The position numbers were made by a program, and so were the translations under genes. Below the pieces are notes generated by a model, which saw only the letters and a list, made by a program, of their open reading frames with translations, was not told the DNA's origin and searched no databases. DNA of 64,000 nt from Chitinophagales bacterium (lineage in GTDB: Bacteria > Bacteroidota > Bacteroidia > Chitinophagales > UBA2359), in contig JAWKLZ010000002.1 in the NCBI GenBank assembly GCA_041392475.1, positions 372,001 to 436,000 on the forward strand, in the 5' to 3' direction. Of the stretch, positions 25,683 through 33,919 are shown piece after piece (positions within the stretch are counted from its first letter, which is position 1; each line of letters begins with the position of its first letter).

Positions 25683-26045
25683 ATGAAAGTAGATTCTCTT
25701 TCAGATAAAGCAGATTTCATCGGCATCGCAAGTGCGGTTCTTTGCTTGATTCATTGTCTTGTTCCTCCCATTCTTTTTCTATTTTTTGGACACCTCATTG
25801 AACACGCCCACGATCATTTTTTTAGATGGGACTATTTCTTCCTAATTATCAGCTCTTATGCTGTTTACCATTCCAGCCATCACGCAGCGAATACTTACAT
25901 TAAGGGAGTATTGTGGGTTTCTTTTGCCATTTTGTGCATTGCCATTGTATTCCACCAAATTCCAACTATGCACTATATTGCTTACCTTGCTTCTTTAGGG
26001 CTAATCAGTGGTCATTTAATCAATCTAAAAATGATGCGTTCGTAG
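25683..26045 (+). CDS. MerC-domain membrane protein
   Basis: The 120-residue protein has four hydrophobic segments and the MerC-type motif CLIHCLVPP (Cys21, His24, Cys25) in the first helix. A His-rich stretch HLIEHAHDHFF follows. MerC proteins are inner-membrane proteins named for mercury uptake; the Bacteroidota versions sit in zinc or other metal regulons rather than mer operons, and no other mer gene is present here. The gene is divergent from the ABC/DUF3299 operon across a shared palindrome, which suggests co-regulation by metal availability. Confidence 0.82.
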   Translation: MKVDSLSDKADFIGIASAVLCLIHCLVPPILFLFFGHLIEHAHDHFFRWDYFFLIISSYAVYHSSHHAANTYIKGVLWVSFAILCIAIVFHQIPTMHYIAYLASLGLISGHLINLKMMRS

Positions 26046-26113
26046 TATTAACTGGTGAGCGGTGATTGGTTCTTTATAAAATTGATTTTCAGTTGCTAAT
26101 CACACTATTCACC

Positions 26114-27247
26114 ATGTATACCATAATCACTATCCAATGTGTATTCATCCTGGCTGCTATCCTTCAAATTCTTATTTACTTAGGTATATTCAGTCGTTTG
26201 GCTTTTTACAAACCTACTTTTTCACCTTCCCGAAATCCTTCTTTTGCAGAAAATAACTTGCCTATCTCTGTGGTAATATGCGCCCGAAATGAAGCAGAAA
26301 ATTTGCAAAAATATTTACCACTTATTCTGCAACAAAAATACCCCGAATTTGAAGTGATTGTGGTCAATGATGCATCTACTGATGACACTCAAACTATTTT
26401 AGAGGCATTTGAAAAAAAATATTCACATCTAAAAACAATACAAACAGTAGGTTTAAAAAAAAATATGGCAGGCAAAAAATTTGCTTTGACCAAAGGTATT
26501 GAAGCTTCAAAAAATGAACACTTACTGTTTACAGATGCAGACTGCTATCCCGCTAGTCAAGATTGGATTGCAGGGATGGTGAAAAATTTTACAGAAAAAA
26601 GACAAATCATTTTGGGCTTTGGCCCCTACGCTTATCACCAAGGTTACCTGAACAAAATTATTCAATACGAAACTTTGATGACTGCCCTTCAATACCTATC
26701 TTTGAGTCTTATGGGGATGCCTTATATGGGTGTAGGCAGAAACTTAGCCTACCACAAATCACTATTTACCGAGAATCAAGGCTTTCAAAATCATAAGAAT
26801 ATACTATCAGGTGATGATGATTTGTTTATAAATGAAGTTGCTACACCTCAAAACACTACCATACATATTGACCCAAAAACTTTCTGCTATTCAGAACCGC
26901 CTTTAGACTGGCGCAGATGGTTTGCACAAAAGAGAAGGCATCTGAGTACAGGTAAACACTATTCTATACTCCATAAAATAATATTGGGTATGATTACATC
27001 CTCTCATTTTATGTTTTATGGTACGCTAATTGTAGTATTGATAACACAATCACTCAATTCTATCATAATTCTCTTGTTTACTTTGCGTCTAATCAGTCAG
27101 TTTGTTGTATTCAAACAGGTTCTAAAAAAACTTAAAGTTCCTTTGAACTTTTGGCATATTATACTGATAGATGCTTGGTTTATTTTTTATTATGGTATTT
27201 TTAGCCCTACAATATTTTCTAAAGCTCAGGTCACATGGAAGAAGTAA
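26114..27247 (+). CDS. Membrane-bound family 2 glycosyltransferase
   Basis: The likely start is MYTIITIQ at 26114. An N-terminal membrane helix is followed by a GT-A domain: ISVVICARNEAENL near residue 60, VVNDASTDDT (first Asp motif), FTDADCYPA (DxD-like) and a downstream GDDDLFINEVA plus QKRRHLSTG, which matches the (Q/R)xxRW-like region of processive or membrane GT2 enzymes. Two or three C-terminal helices complete the fold. It is probably a transferase for envelope glycan or glycolipid. Its last 13 nt overlap the start of the sigma-factor gene, so translation of the two is probably coupled. Confidence 0.88.
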   Translation: MYTIITIQCVFILAAILQILIYLGIFSRLAFYKPTFSPSRNPSFAENNLPISVVICARNEAENLQKYLPLILQQKYPEFEVIVVNDASTDDTQTILEAFEKKYSHLKTIQTVGLKKNMAGKKFALTKGIEASKNEHLLFTDADCYPASQDWIAGMVKNFTEKRQIILGFGPYAYHQGYLNKIIQYETLMTALQYLSLSLMGMPYMGVGRNLAYHKSLFTENQGFQNHKNILSGDDDLFINEVATPQNTTIHIDPKTFCYSEPPLDWRRWFAQKRRHLSTGKHYSILHKIILGMITSSHFMFYGTLIVVLITQSLNSIIILLFTLRLISQFVVFKQVLKKLKVPLNFWHIILIDAWFIFYYGIFSPTIFSKAQVTWKK

Positions 27248-28254
27248 TTGTAAATTCAACCGAATCAAATACACTATCTGCTAATAAAATGTTAGAAGAC
27301 GAAAACACGCTTTATAGGGATGATGCTGCAATACCAGAAGTTTCAGCCACAAACCCCGAAGTGGAATCTACTGCTATTCACCCTACTATGACTATTAATG
27401 GTTTAATACAAGATGCACGTACGAGCGAATTAATTTCGGGTGCAACCATCTACCTTAAATCTGATAGGACTAACAGTACTTTTTCCAATGATGAAGGACG
27501 TTTCACCCTAGATATTTCTATCGAAGATATAGAAGATATTATTGGAGAATCGAAGGAAGACACGTTGGTCATTACCAATGCAGGATACCAAAAATTTTCT
27601 CTCAAAATAACCATTGGTGAGGACTCCGACCGCCACATCAAAATCAAGAAAAAGGTCGAAAAAACAGATCGTGCGCTCAAAGACCACGAACTTGTAAACT
27701 TGGCTTTAGGAGGAGATCAACGAGCTTATGGTAAACTGATGGGGCGGTATCGTGACTCTATCTATTTTATGATCCAAAAAATGGTCAATAATAAAGACGA
27801 TGCCGAGGATTTGACCATCGAAGCATTTGGAAAAGCGTTTAATAATCTCCAAAAATACAGTCCTGATTATGCATTCAGTACGTGGTTGTACCGAATTGCC
27901 ATCAACAACTGTATTGATTTTATTCGTAAAAAACGCTTAGAAACGTTCTCTTTAGATGAACCTATGGATAGTGACGGAGAAGATGGTAGTGGTGCAACCA
28001 GAGATGTTCAATCTTCGGTATTGGATCCAGAAGAGGAAATCATCAAAAAACAGCGTATTTTATTGATGCGAAATGTCATAGAAAAACTGAACAGCAAATA
28101 CCGTCGTTTGATTGAGTTGCGCTATTTGAAGGAGCTTTCCTACCAAGAGATTTCAGAAACACTGAATCTGCCTTTAGGCACGGTCAAAGCCCAGCTTTTT
28201 AGAGCGAAAGAATTGTTGCACAATATTTTGCAGAATTCTAAGGAACGGTATTAA
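27235..28254 (+). CDS. ECF sigma factor with N-terminal carboxypeptidase-regulatory-like domain
   Basis: The 339-residue protein has an acidic N-terminal stretch (1-50), then residues 53-127 that read as a CarboxypepD_reg/CnaB-like beta domain: TINGLIQDARTSELISGATI, FSNDEGRFTLDIS and LVITNAGYQKFSLKI. From about residue 147 it is a normal ECF sigma factor: region 2 (YGKLMGRYRDSIYFMIQKMV, DAEDLTIEAFGKAF, FSTWLYRIAINNCIDFIRKK) and region 4 (LIELRYLKELSYQEISETLN, GTVKAQLFRAKELL). There is no signal peptide. The reading frame is continuous and the ATG overlaps the end of the glycosyltransferase gene, so the N-terminus looks genuinely translated. A later internal start would give a standard-length sigma, but no Met lies close before residue 147. 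An intrinsic terminator follows. Confidence 0.9.
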   Translation: MEEVIVNSTESNTLSANKMLEDENTLYRDDAAIPEVSATNPEVESTAIHPTMTINGLIQDARTSELISGATIYLKSDRTNSTFSNDEGRFTLDISIEDIEDIIGESKEDTLVITNAGYQKFSLKITIGEDSDRHIKIKKKVEKTDRALKDHELVNLALGGDQRAYGKLMGRYRDSIYFMIQKMVNNKDDAEDLTIEAFGKAFNNLQKYSPDYAFSTWLYRIAINNCIDFIRKKRLETFSLDEPMDSDGEDGSGATRDVQSSVLDPEEEIIKKQRILLMRNVIEKLNSKYRRLIELRYLKELSYQEISETLNLPLGTVKAQLFRAKELLHNILQNSKERY

Positions 28255-28274
28255 TTACAGATGAAACAACATTA

Positions 28275-28319
28275 GAAAAAATGGGTGCTTTCGATTATTT
28301 CGAAAGCACCCATTTTTTA
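28275..28319 (+). terminator. Intrinsic terminator after the sigma-factor gene
   Basis: ATGGGTGCTTTCGA (28281-28294), a 5-nt loop and its exact complement (28300-28313), flanked by A and T runs. It can act in both directions and lies between the sigma gene and the convergent L,D-transpeptidase gene. Confidence 0.9.
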
Positions 28320-28409
28320 TTGGTAGCGTTTTGTTTCAAAAAAATTGATAACAGTGAATTCATCGCTATTAACGAAAAGTAGAATATTTGACATGTTTCT
28401 TGCGTGATT

Positions 28410-29189
28410 CTATGCAAATAAATATTTATTCTTGACAAAGAAACTTGCTGCAATGTATTCATTCAATAGGCGAGATTTTTGGAGGTAGGTGCTTTGGTTC
28501 TTGTATATAAACAAGCAATTTCCTCCTTTGATTGTATTGATAATGGGTTTGGATTCGGCACGAGAAACAGCAGGACACCCCCAACTTCTACCCAATCTAC
28601 CATGTTGTTGGACAAAATCACTAGATACATAATCTGCTCCGTGCATCACTACTGCTCGTGAACGGGCATTGCTATTGAAGCCGCTTTCCAATCCGTCTAG
28701 ACGCAGAGAATAACCATGCTTTCCTTCATATGTCTCAGCCGTTTTATAGAAACCCAAACTGCTTTGAAGAGATTGTTGTGTATTGGAGAATTTATCTGCT
28801 GAGATTAAACCTGTGTTTTTACCGTGAGCGACATAGGTATAATGCAGTACTTTTCGTATTTTGATGTCTATGACATACAAGCGTTTTTGGTAAGATGGTT
28901 TCGAAAAATCAACAATGGACAAAGTAGATTTATTGGCAAGAATTTGTCCTTTTTCAATCATATTGTAATAACCTACCAAAGCATGTTTGAACACATCATA
29001 TTTCAGTTGTTTTTGTGATAACTGACAATCGTTGTACAGACATTTACTGTATTCATCAAATTGATAACTGGCCGCAGTGCTACTATTGGTGTTGGCAGAA
29101 GTGGATGAAAATGTAGCAAAAAGAATAGAAAGAAAAAAAACAGAGAAACCTAAAAACCCTTTGAGGCTGTTTGAATAGCTCATAAGCAA
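28410..29189 (-). CDS. L,D-transpeptidase catalytic domain (YkuD_2-type) protein
   Basis: The 259-residue protein has a signal peptide (FLGFSVFFLSILFATFSSTS). The C-terminal half carries the L,D-transpeptidase hallmark region: AVVMHGADYV followed by GRSWGCPAVS, with the catalytic Cys in SWGCPAV and the His upstream. This matches the murein L,D-transpeptidase catalytic-domain family PF13645. It should act on periplasmic peptidoglycan by making 3-3 cross-links or attaching proteins. The N-terminal ~100 residues (YDVFKHALVGYYNMIEKGQI) are family-typical. Alone in its transcript, convergent with the sigma gene. Confidence 0.9.
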   Translation of the reverse strand: MLMSYSNSLKGFLGFSVFFLSILFATFSSTSANTNSSTAASYQFDEYSKCLYNDCQLSQKQLKYDVFKHALVGYYNMIEKGQILANKSTLSIVDFSKPSYQKRLYVIDIKIRKVLHYTYVAHGKNTGLISADKFSNTQQSLQSSLGFYKTAETYEGKHGYSLRLDGLESGFNSNARSRAVVMHGADYVSSDFVQQHGRLGRSWGCPAVSRAESKPIINTIKGGNCLFIYKNQSTYLQKSRLLNEYIAASFFVKNKYLFA

Positions 29190-29465
29190 TAAAAGCAGTT
29201 TTAAATTTAATAGATAGTTATTTAAAATAAACTATTGATGATTTGTAATAATGTAAGTAAGGGTAAAGGGAAGTAAAAATGGTAAGGGTGATAGAATTAA
29301 AATAAGGGGTTTGTTCTGCAAAAATACTATTTTATTTTTCAAAAAAAAAACTCCACCTAAAATTATTTGTTTTCGGATGAAATAAAATGCCAATGGTTTA
29401 AATAAGCATTTCATTTTTTTTTGTTCTTTTTCGGATTAACTTTGTTGAGTAAATTAACCGATGAT

Positions 29466-31199
29466 ATGACGAAAAACAGTTTAATCAATAAACATTACGA
29501 CCACTACAAAACCGTGATGGATGATATCTTTCAAGATTTGCATCACCTAACGCTTAATGTCAAACACGAAACACTTTCTAGTACAGTGGATAATATTCGT
29601 GCGAGGTTAAACGAACCTTTTTTGTTTGTTATTGTCGGTGAAGTAAAAGTTGGTAAAAGTAGTTTTATCAATGCCTTGTTACAGACAGGCAAGGAGGTTG
29701 CCAAAGTTGCGCCTGATCCTTGTACCGACGTTATCCAACAAATCGTTTATTCTGAAACTGAATCGGTTATCCCAATCAATGAATATTTGAAGAAAATAAC
29801 TGTTCCCGCCGAAATCCTCAAAGAGATAGCGATTGTCGACACCCCTGGCACCAACACTATTATGGAGCATCACCAGGAGATTACCGAGAAATTCATTCCT
29901 GTTAGCGACCTGATTATCTTCGTATTTGAAGCCAAAAACCCCTATCGTCAATCTGCTTGGCAGTTGTTGGACTATGTGAATAGGGAGTGGCGAAAAAAGG
30001 TTATTTTTGTATTGCAGCAGTCAGATTTAATTGAACCCGAAAATTTGGAAATCAATCTTAGGGGCGTGACCGAACAAGCCAAGAAAAAAGGCATTCCTGA
30101 ACCCAAGGTTTTTGCAGTTTCTGCAAAGAGAGAACTAGACGGCGATACCGAGAATAGTGGTTTTGAAGCGATTCGAGATTTTGTAAACAGTACAGTTACA
30201 GGCGGCAATAATGTGCGATTGAAGGTAGAAAGTTTGTTGTCGACTTCCAAAAATATTATGGATACGATTCAGACTGGATTGAATGCTCGCCAAAAACAAT
30301 TGAACATTGACCAAGATTTTCGCAGCCGAGTAGATTCATTGCTTGATAATTCTGAACAAAAATCTTCAAGACAAGTAAACAGCATTGTGGATGATTTGCT
30401 GAGAGAATACGACAAAATTACTACTGATATTCAGCGTGATTTTGAAGGAGGTTTGGGGGTTTTTACTTTGGTCAAAAAGTCGTTTTTGTCCATTTTTAGC
30501 AGTGGTCAAAGTCTGGAAGATTGGCTCGAAACCATTACCGCTCGTTTCCAAAAAGATCTCAAACCTGCATTGGAGAAAAAAATGCGAGATGGGGTGAAAA
30601 ACATGGCGGAAAGCATCAAACAGATGGCAGAAATCATTGATATTGAAATTCGTAAGAGCAAAGACAATCTGCAACCAAACGCCCAACTGTTTGGAGATAT
30701 TGCCAACAAACGACAAGAGAAACTCGAAAATCTGCAAACCAACGTGGAGGATCTTATAGCCGAAACCGAAAATTTTATTAATAAAGATATGCTGCAAAAA
30801 GGTTCGGCACTCATTCCTAATATGGCAACAGGCGGTGGACTAATGGTCGTTGGGGGAATTTTGATGAGTGTGACGAGTGCTATTGCAGTGGATGTGACGG
30901 GCGGAATTTTGACCGCTTTGGGCTTGGGTATTGCAAGTGTTTACACCATGTCGCAGCGCAATAAAATTGTGGATGAGTTTGAAGAAGAAATCGAAAAGGG
31001 GCGGCAGAAATTGAAGGAGGAAGTCACGAATAGGTTATTGGATTATGTAAGAGAAATACGCACCAAAGTCGACAACAATTTCTTAGAATTTGATTCTTAT
31101 ATTAGTGATGAACGCAGCAATGTTAAATCTTTTCTTGAACAGTATCAACGCATTAGTGAAAAGTTTGAGCAATTGAAGAAGGATTTTGAAATTGGATGA
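29466..31199 (+). CDS. Dynamin-like GTPase family protein
   Basis: The start taken is MTKNSLINKHY at 29466, because a TAACTTTG -7 box lies at 29437-29444 and an upstream Met would overlap it. The GTPase domain shows G1 GEVKVGKSSFINALL near residue 62, an early PCTDVIQQ G2 region, G3 DTPGTN and G4-like LQQSDL. A long helical region follows (about 250-450), with two Gly-rich hydrophobic helices near residues 450-490 (MATGGGLMVVGGILM, DVTGGILTALGLGI) and a terminal coiled coil. This is the bacterial dynamin-like/mitofusin-like layout, implying a role in membrane remodelling or stress protection. It stands alone, without the tandem partner often seen. Confidence 0.88.
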   Translation: MTKNSLINKHYDHYKTVMDDIFQDLHHLTLNVKHETLSSTVDNIRARLNEPFLFVIVGEVKVGKSSFINALLQTGKEVAKVAPDPCTDVIQQIVYSETESVIPINEYLKKITVPAEILKEIAIVDTPGTNTIMEHHQEITEKFIPVSDLIIFVFEAKNPYRQSAWQLLDYVNREWRKKVIFVLQQSDLIEPENLEINLRGVTEQAKKKGIPEPKVFAVSAKRELDGDTENSGFEAIRDFVNSTVTGGNNVRLKVESLLSTSKNIMDTIQTGLNARQKQLNIDQDFRSRVDSLLDNSEQKSSRQVNSIVDDLLREYDKITTDIQRDFEGGLGVFTLVKKSFLSIFSSGQSLEDWLETITARFQKDLKPALEKKMRDGVKNMAESIKQMAEIIDIEIRKSKDNLQPNAQLFGDIANKRQEKLENLQTNVEDLIAETENFINKDMLQKGSALIPNMATGGGLMVVGGILMSVTSAIAVDVTGGILTALGLGIASVYTMSQRNKIVDEFEEEIEKGRQKLKEEVTNRLLDYVREIRTKVDNNFLEFDSYISDERSNVKSFLEQYQRISEKFEQLKKDFEIG

Positions 31200-31319
31200 T
31201 TTTGGATAAGAGAAGTAAGAGCAGAGAACTGAAATAAGGTGATTTAATTATTCTCAAACCAGTTTTTCAATAAATCAAAATATGGCTTCACGCTTCTCTC
31301 GTCGAATAGGAATAAAGTT

Positions 31320-31739
31320 ATGAAAAAAATTGAAGTAACACATATCAACGACTTGAAGGAAGCGGTAGATAGTTTGTTGGCTTATGCAGCAGATGAGAAA
31401 GTCTTCGCTTTTTATGGAGAAATGGGGGCAGGCAAAACTACTTTTGTTCAACAAATCTGCAAACAACTGCAATCCAAAGATGCAGTAAGTAGCCCCACTT
31501 ATGCACTCGTCAATGAATACACTTTGCCAGACGGCAATCCTGTTTTTCACCTCGACTTGTACCGCCTCAAAGATTTAGAGGAAGCCTATGATATTGGCAT
31601 TGAAGAGTATTTGTATAGTGGGCATTATTGTTTGATAGAATGGCCTCAAATCATTGAACCACTATTGGAAGGGTATATAAAAGTAAACATTGGCTTGACG
31701 GCAAATAAACACCGCTTGATAACCATCAATAAAATATAA
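31320..31739 (+). CDS. tsaE: tRNA threonylcarbamoyladenosine biosynthesis ATPase TsaE
   Basis: The 139-residue protein has the TsaE signatures: Walker A GEMGAGKTTFVQQIC near residue 38, SPTYALVNEY near residue 61 and HLDLYRLKDLEEAYDIGIEE followed by CLIEWPQ. Length and order are normal for the family. TsaE is the ATPase of the TsaB/TsaD/TsaE complex that makes t6A37 of ANN-decoding tRNAs. It sits 25 bp upstream of the alanine dehydrogenase gene, a common pair in Bacteroidota, and probably shares its transcript. Confidence 0.95.
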   Translation: MKKIEVTHINDLKEAVDSLLAYAADEKVFAFYGEMGAGKTTFVQQICKQLQSKDAVSSPTYALVNEYTLPDGNPVFHLDLYRLKDLEEAYDIGIEEYLYSGHYCLIEWPQIIEPLLEGYIKVNIGLTANKHRLITINKI

Positions 31740-31764
31740 ACGAAGCTATAAGCAGTTCAATCAT

Positions 31765-32988
31765 ATGAGTACCAAAACACTATACCAAAATCCTACAATG
31801 GCTGAAATCAGCCTTTCGACACAAGAGAAGTTGGCAGAAAATCCCTCCAAACAGCAAAAATTGTACATTGGTGTGCCAAAGGAATCTTCTTTCCAGGAAA
31901 GTCGTGTACCGTTGACTCCCGAATCTGTTTTGGTATTGACCAACAATGGTCATCGAGTTGTGGTGGAATCGGAAGCTGGTTTGGAAGCCAACTTTTCTGA
32001 TCACCAATACTCCGAAGCAGGTGCTGAAATCACATCAGACACACAGAGGGTTTTCAGAGCCGATACTATTGTAAAAATCGCTCCTCCTACTTTGGCGGAA
32101 TTGGACATGATGAAAAGCCATCAAACCATTTTTTCCCCTCTGCATTTACCTACTTTGAGCATAGAATATTTCCAGAAATTGATTAGCAAAAAGATTACGG
32201 CTCTTGCCTATGAATACATCAAGGATGAAGATGGCAATTTTCCGATGGTACGTGCAGTGAGCGAAATTGCAGGGAGTGTATCCATTTTGATTGCAGCAGA
32301 ATATCTTTCCAATACACGAGAGGGACAAGGTGTACTTTTGGGTGGTGTAGCGGGAGTGCCACCGACCAAAGTAGTGATTTTAGGAGGTGGTGTTGTGGGT
32401 GAATTTGCCACACGAACAGCCTTGGGTTTAGGTGCAGAAGTGCGGGTGTTTGACAACAATGTGTACAAACTCATGCGCCTACGCAACAATGTGAATGTGA
32501 TGGTTTACACTTCGGTCTTGAATCCCGAAACGCTTCAAAAAGAACTGTGTGAGGCAGATGTGGTCATCGGTGCGATTCATTCAGAGTCAGGGAGAACGCC
32601 TTGTGTAGTATCAGAGGAAATGGTATCTAGGATGAAGGCGGGATCGGTGATTATTGACATCAGCATTGACCAAGGTGGTTGTTTTGCCACTTCAAAGGTG
32701 ACGAACCATACCCATCCTACTTTCAAAAAATACGATGTAATTCATTATTGTGTTCCTAATATTGCTTCAAGAGTGGCAAAAACAGCCTCCTCTGCTGTCA
32801 GTCATGTATTGACTCCTATTTTGCTGAGAGCGCACAAGTTTGGTGGATTAGACAAGTTTTTAATGCAAAGCACGGGGACTCGCAATGGAGTCTATATCTA
32901 CAAAGGCTGTCTGACCAATCAACACATCAGTCACCGCTTCAATTTGAAATATACGGATATTGATTTGTTGATGACAGCGAGTAGCTAA
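31765..32988 (+). CDS. ald: Alanine dehydrogenase
   Basis: The 407-residue protein matches the alanine dehydrogenase / transhydrogenase N-domain family. The entry motif is IGVPKESSFQESRVPLTPES, the substrate Lys and His are in IVKIAPP and FSPLHLPTL, and the Rossmann domain has VVILGGGVVGEFATRTALGL followed by VRVFDNN. The conserved IDISIDQGGC and VPNIASRVAKTAS also fit. It catalyses reversible NAD-dependent deamination of alanine to pyruvate. The extra ~30 N-terminal residues before the conserved start are usual for the Bacteroidota branch. An alternative start is the Met at residue 12. Confidence 0.93.
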   Translation: MSTKTLYQNPTMAEISLSTQEKLAENPSKQQKLYIGVPKESSFQESRVPLTPESVLVLTNNGHRVVVESEAGLEANFSDHQYSEAGAEITSDTQRVFRADTIVKIAPPTLAELDMMKSHQTIFSPLHLPTLSIEYFQKLISKKITALAYEYIKDEDGNFPMVRAVSEIAGSVSILIAAEYLSNTREGQGVLLGGVAGVPPTKVVILGGGVVGEFATRTALGLGAEVRVFDNNVYKLMRLRNNVNVMVYTSVLNPETLQKELCEADVVIGAIHSESGRTPCVVSEEMVSRMKAGSVIIDISIDQGGCFATSKVTNHTHPTFKKYDVIHYCVPNIASRVAKTASSAVSHVLTPILLRAHKFGGLDKFLMQSTGTRNGVYIYKGCLTNQHISHRFNLKYTDIDLLMTASS

Positions 32989-32997
32989 TTCATAATC

Positions 32998-33127
32998 ACA
33001 GATTTTGCAGATTAGAGGATTCCACAGATAAATTACTGGATTAGTATGAACGATTATCTTCACAAAGAATTGACATACAATACAAGAAAAAATCAGCGTA
33101 ATCCAATAATCCTAATAATCTGCGATT
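32998..33127. repeat. Degenerate intergenic repeat of CAGATT/GGATTA words, partly inverted
   Basis: The stretch holds CACAGATTTTGCAGATTAG and CTGGATTAG near its left side, and TAATCCAATAATCCTAATAA then TCTGCGATT near its right side. The two sides are approximately reverse complements, so it can fold as a long imperfect hairpin between convergent genes. Similar words appear at 54714-54755 and in the tandem array. Confidence 0.4.
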
Positions 33128-33128
33128 C

Positions 33129-33671
33129 TCACCTCAACACCTCCATACCCATACGATACTGCTCATCAAACCGCTCCTCCAAGTTTTTGTTGACATTACC
33201 TCCTAAAGCATCCACCACTTTTTTGGCCCAAACCAAATACTTTCGTTTGCGTTCAACGAGCCAATCAGGCGGTTCATTGACCACATCAGTAATATTGCAA
33301 ATTTTGTCTGCCAATTTCACCAGTTTTGCCTCTTTCGACAAATTCGGTGCTTTCACGATTTGGTGATTTTTACGCTGCTGCCACTCCATACTTTTGTCAT
33401 CCGTCACTTCCAATACAATGGCAGTAACCTGTTTTCCAAACAAAAAATCCAGTTCCTCCGCCGTAGCTTCCGTATCTTCAATCGTATCATGTAGCAGTGC
33501 CGCCATCAACACATTCGTATCATTCACCAAACCCACTTCACTCAACACTTTGGCAACTTTGATGGGGTGATTAATATAAGGAATATCGTTTTTACCCTTA
33601 CGTCTTTGAAGTCGGTGTTTTTCGGCTGCAAAATCTAAAGCAGTGATAAACAAAGAAAAGTTTAAACTCAT
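33129..33671 (-). CDS. HD-domain hydrolase of the (p)ppGpp hydrolase-like family
   Basis: The 180-residue protein matches the stand-alone HD hydrolase domain of RelA/SpoT-like proteins (Mesh1/SAH type): FAAEKHRLQRRKGKNDIPYI followed by NHPIKVAKVL, then AALLHDTIEDT with the HD metal ligands, and LVKLADKICNI. No synthetase, TGS or ACT domain is present. It may hydrolyse (p)ppGpp or another phosphorylated nucleotide. It is a single gene convergent with ald. Confidence 0.9.
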   Translation of the reverse strand: MSLNFSLFITALDFAAEKHRLQRRKGKNDIPYINHPIKVAKVLSEVGLVNDTNVLMAALLHDTIEDTEATAEELDFLFGKQVTAIVLEVTDDKSMEWQQRKNHQIVKAPNLSKEAKLVKLADKICNITDVVNEPPDWLVERKRKYLVWAKKVVDALGGNVNKNLEERFDEQYRMGMEVLR

Positions 33672-33919
33672 TTGAATAACTCTTTTGAATAAAATGTAAA
33701 TTTAAGTAAATTCACCCATTCAATCCTCAATAAATGTAAAACAGAACGTGATGCCCTTGCGTTTTCGATTTACCCATTTTGATGTAAAATAAACCATCTA
33801 TTCACCCAAAACAATGCACCATCTACCAATCTATTCACATATACCCTTTTGGAAATGTACCTATTAACTATGTGCATTTTCATTTTGTCAAACTCATTTT
33901 TTACCTTGTACTGTTTCTT

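Noticed and set aside
25683..26045. A mercury resistance (mer) operon.
   Set aside because: Only the MerC-like gene is present, without merA, merT, merP or merR; the neighbours suggest another metal function.
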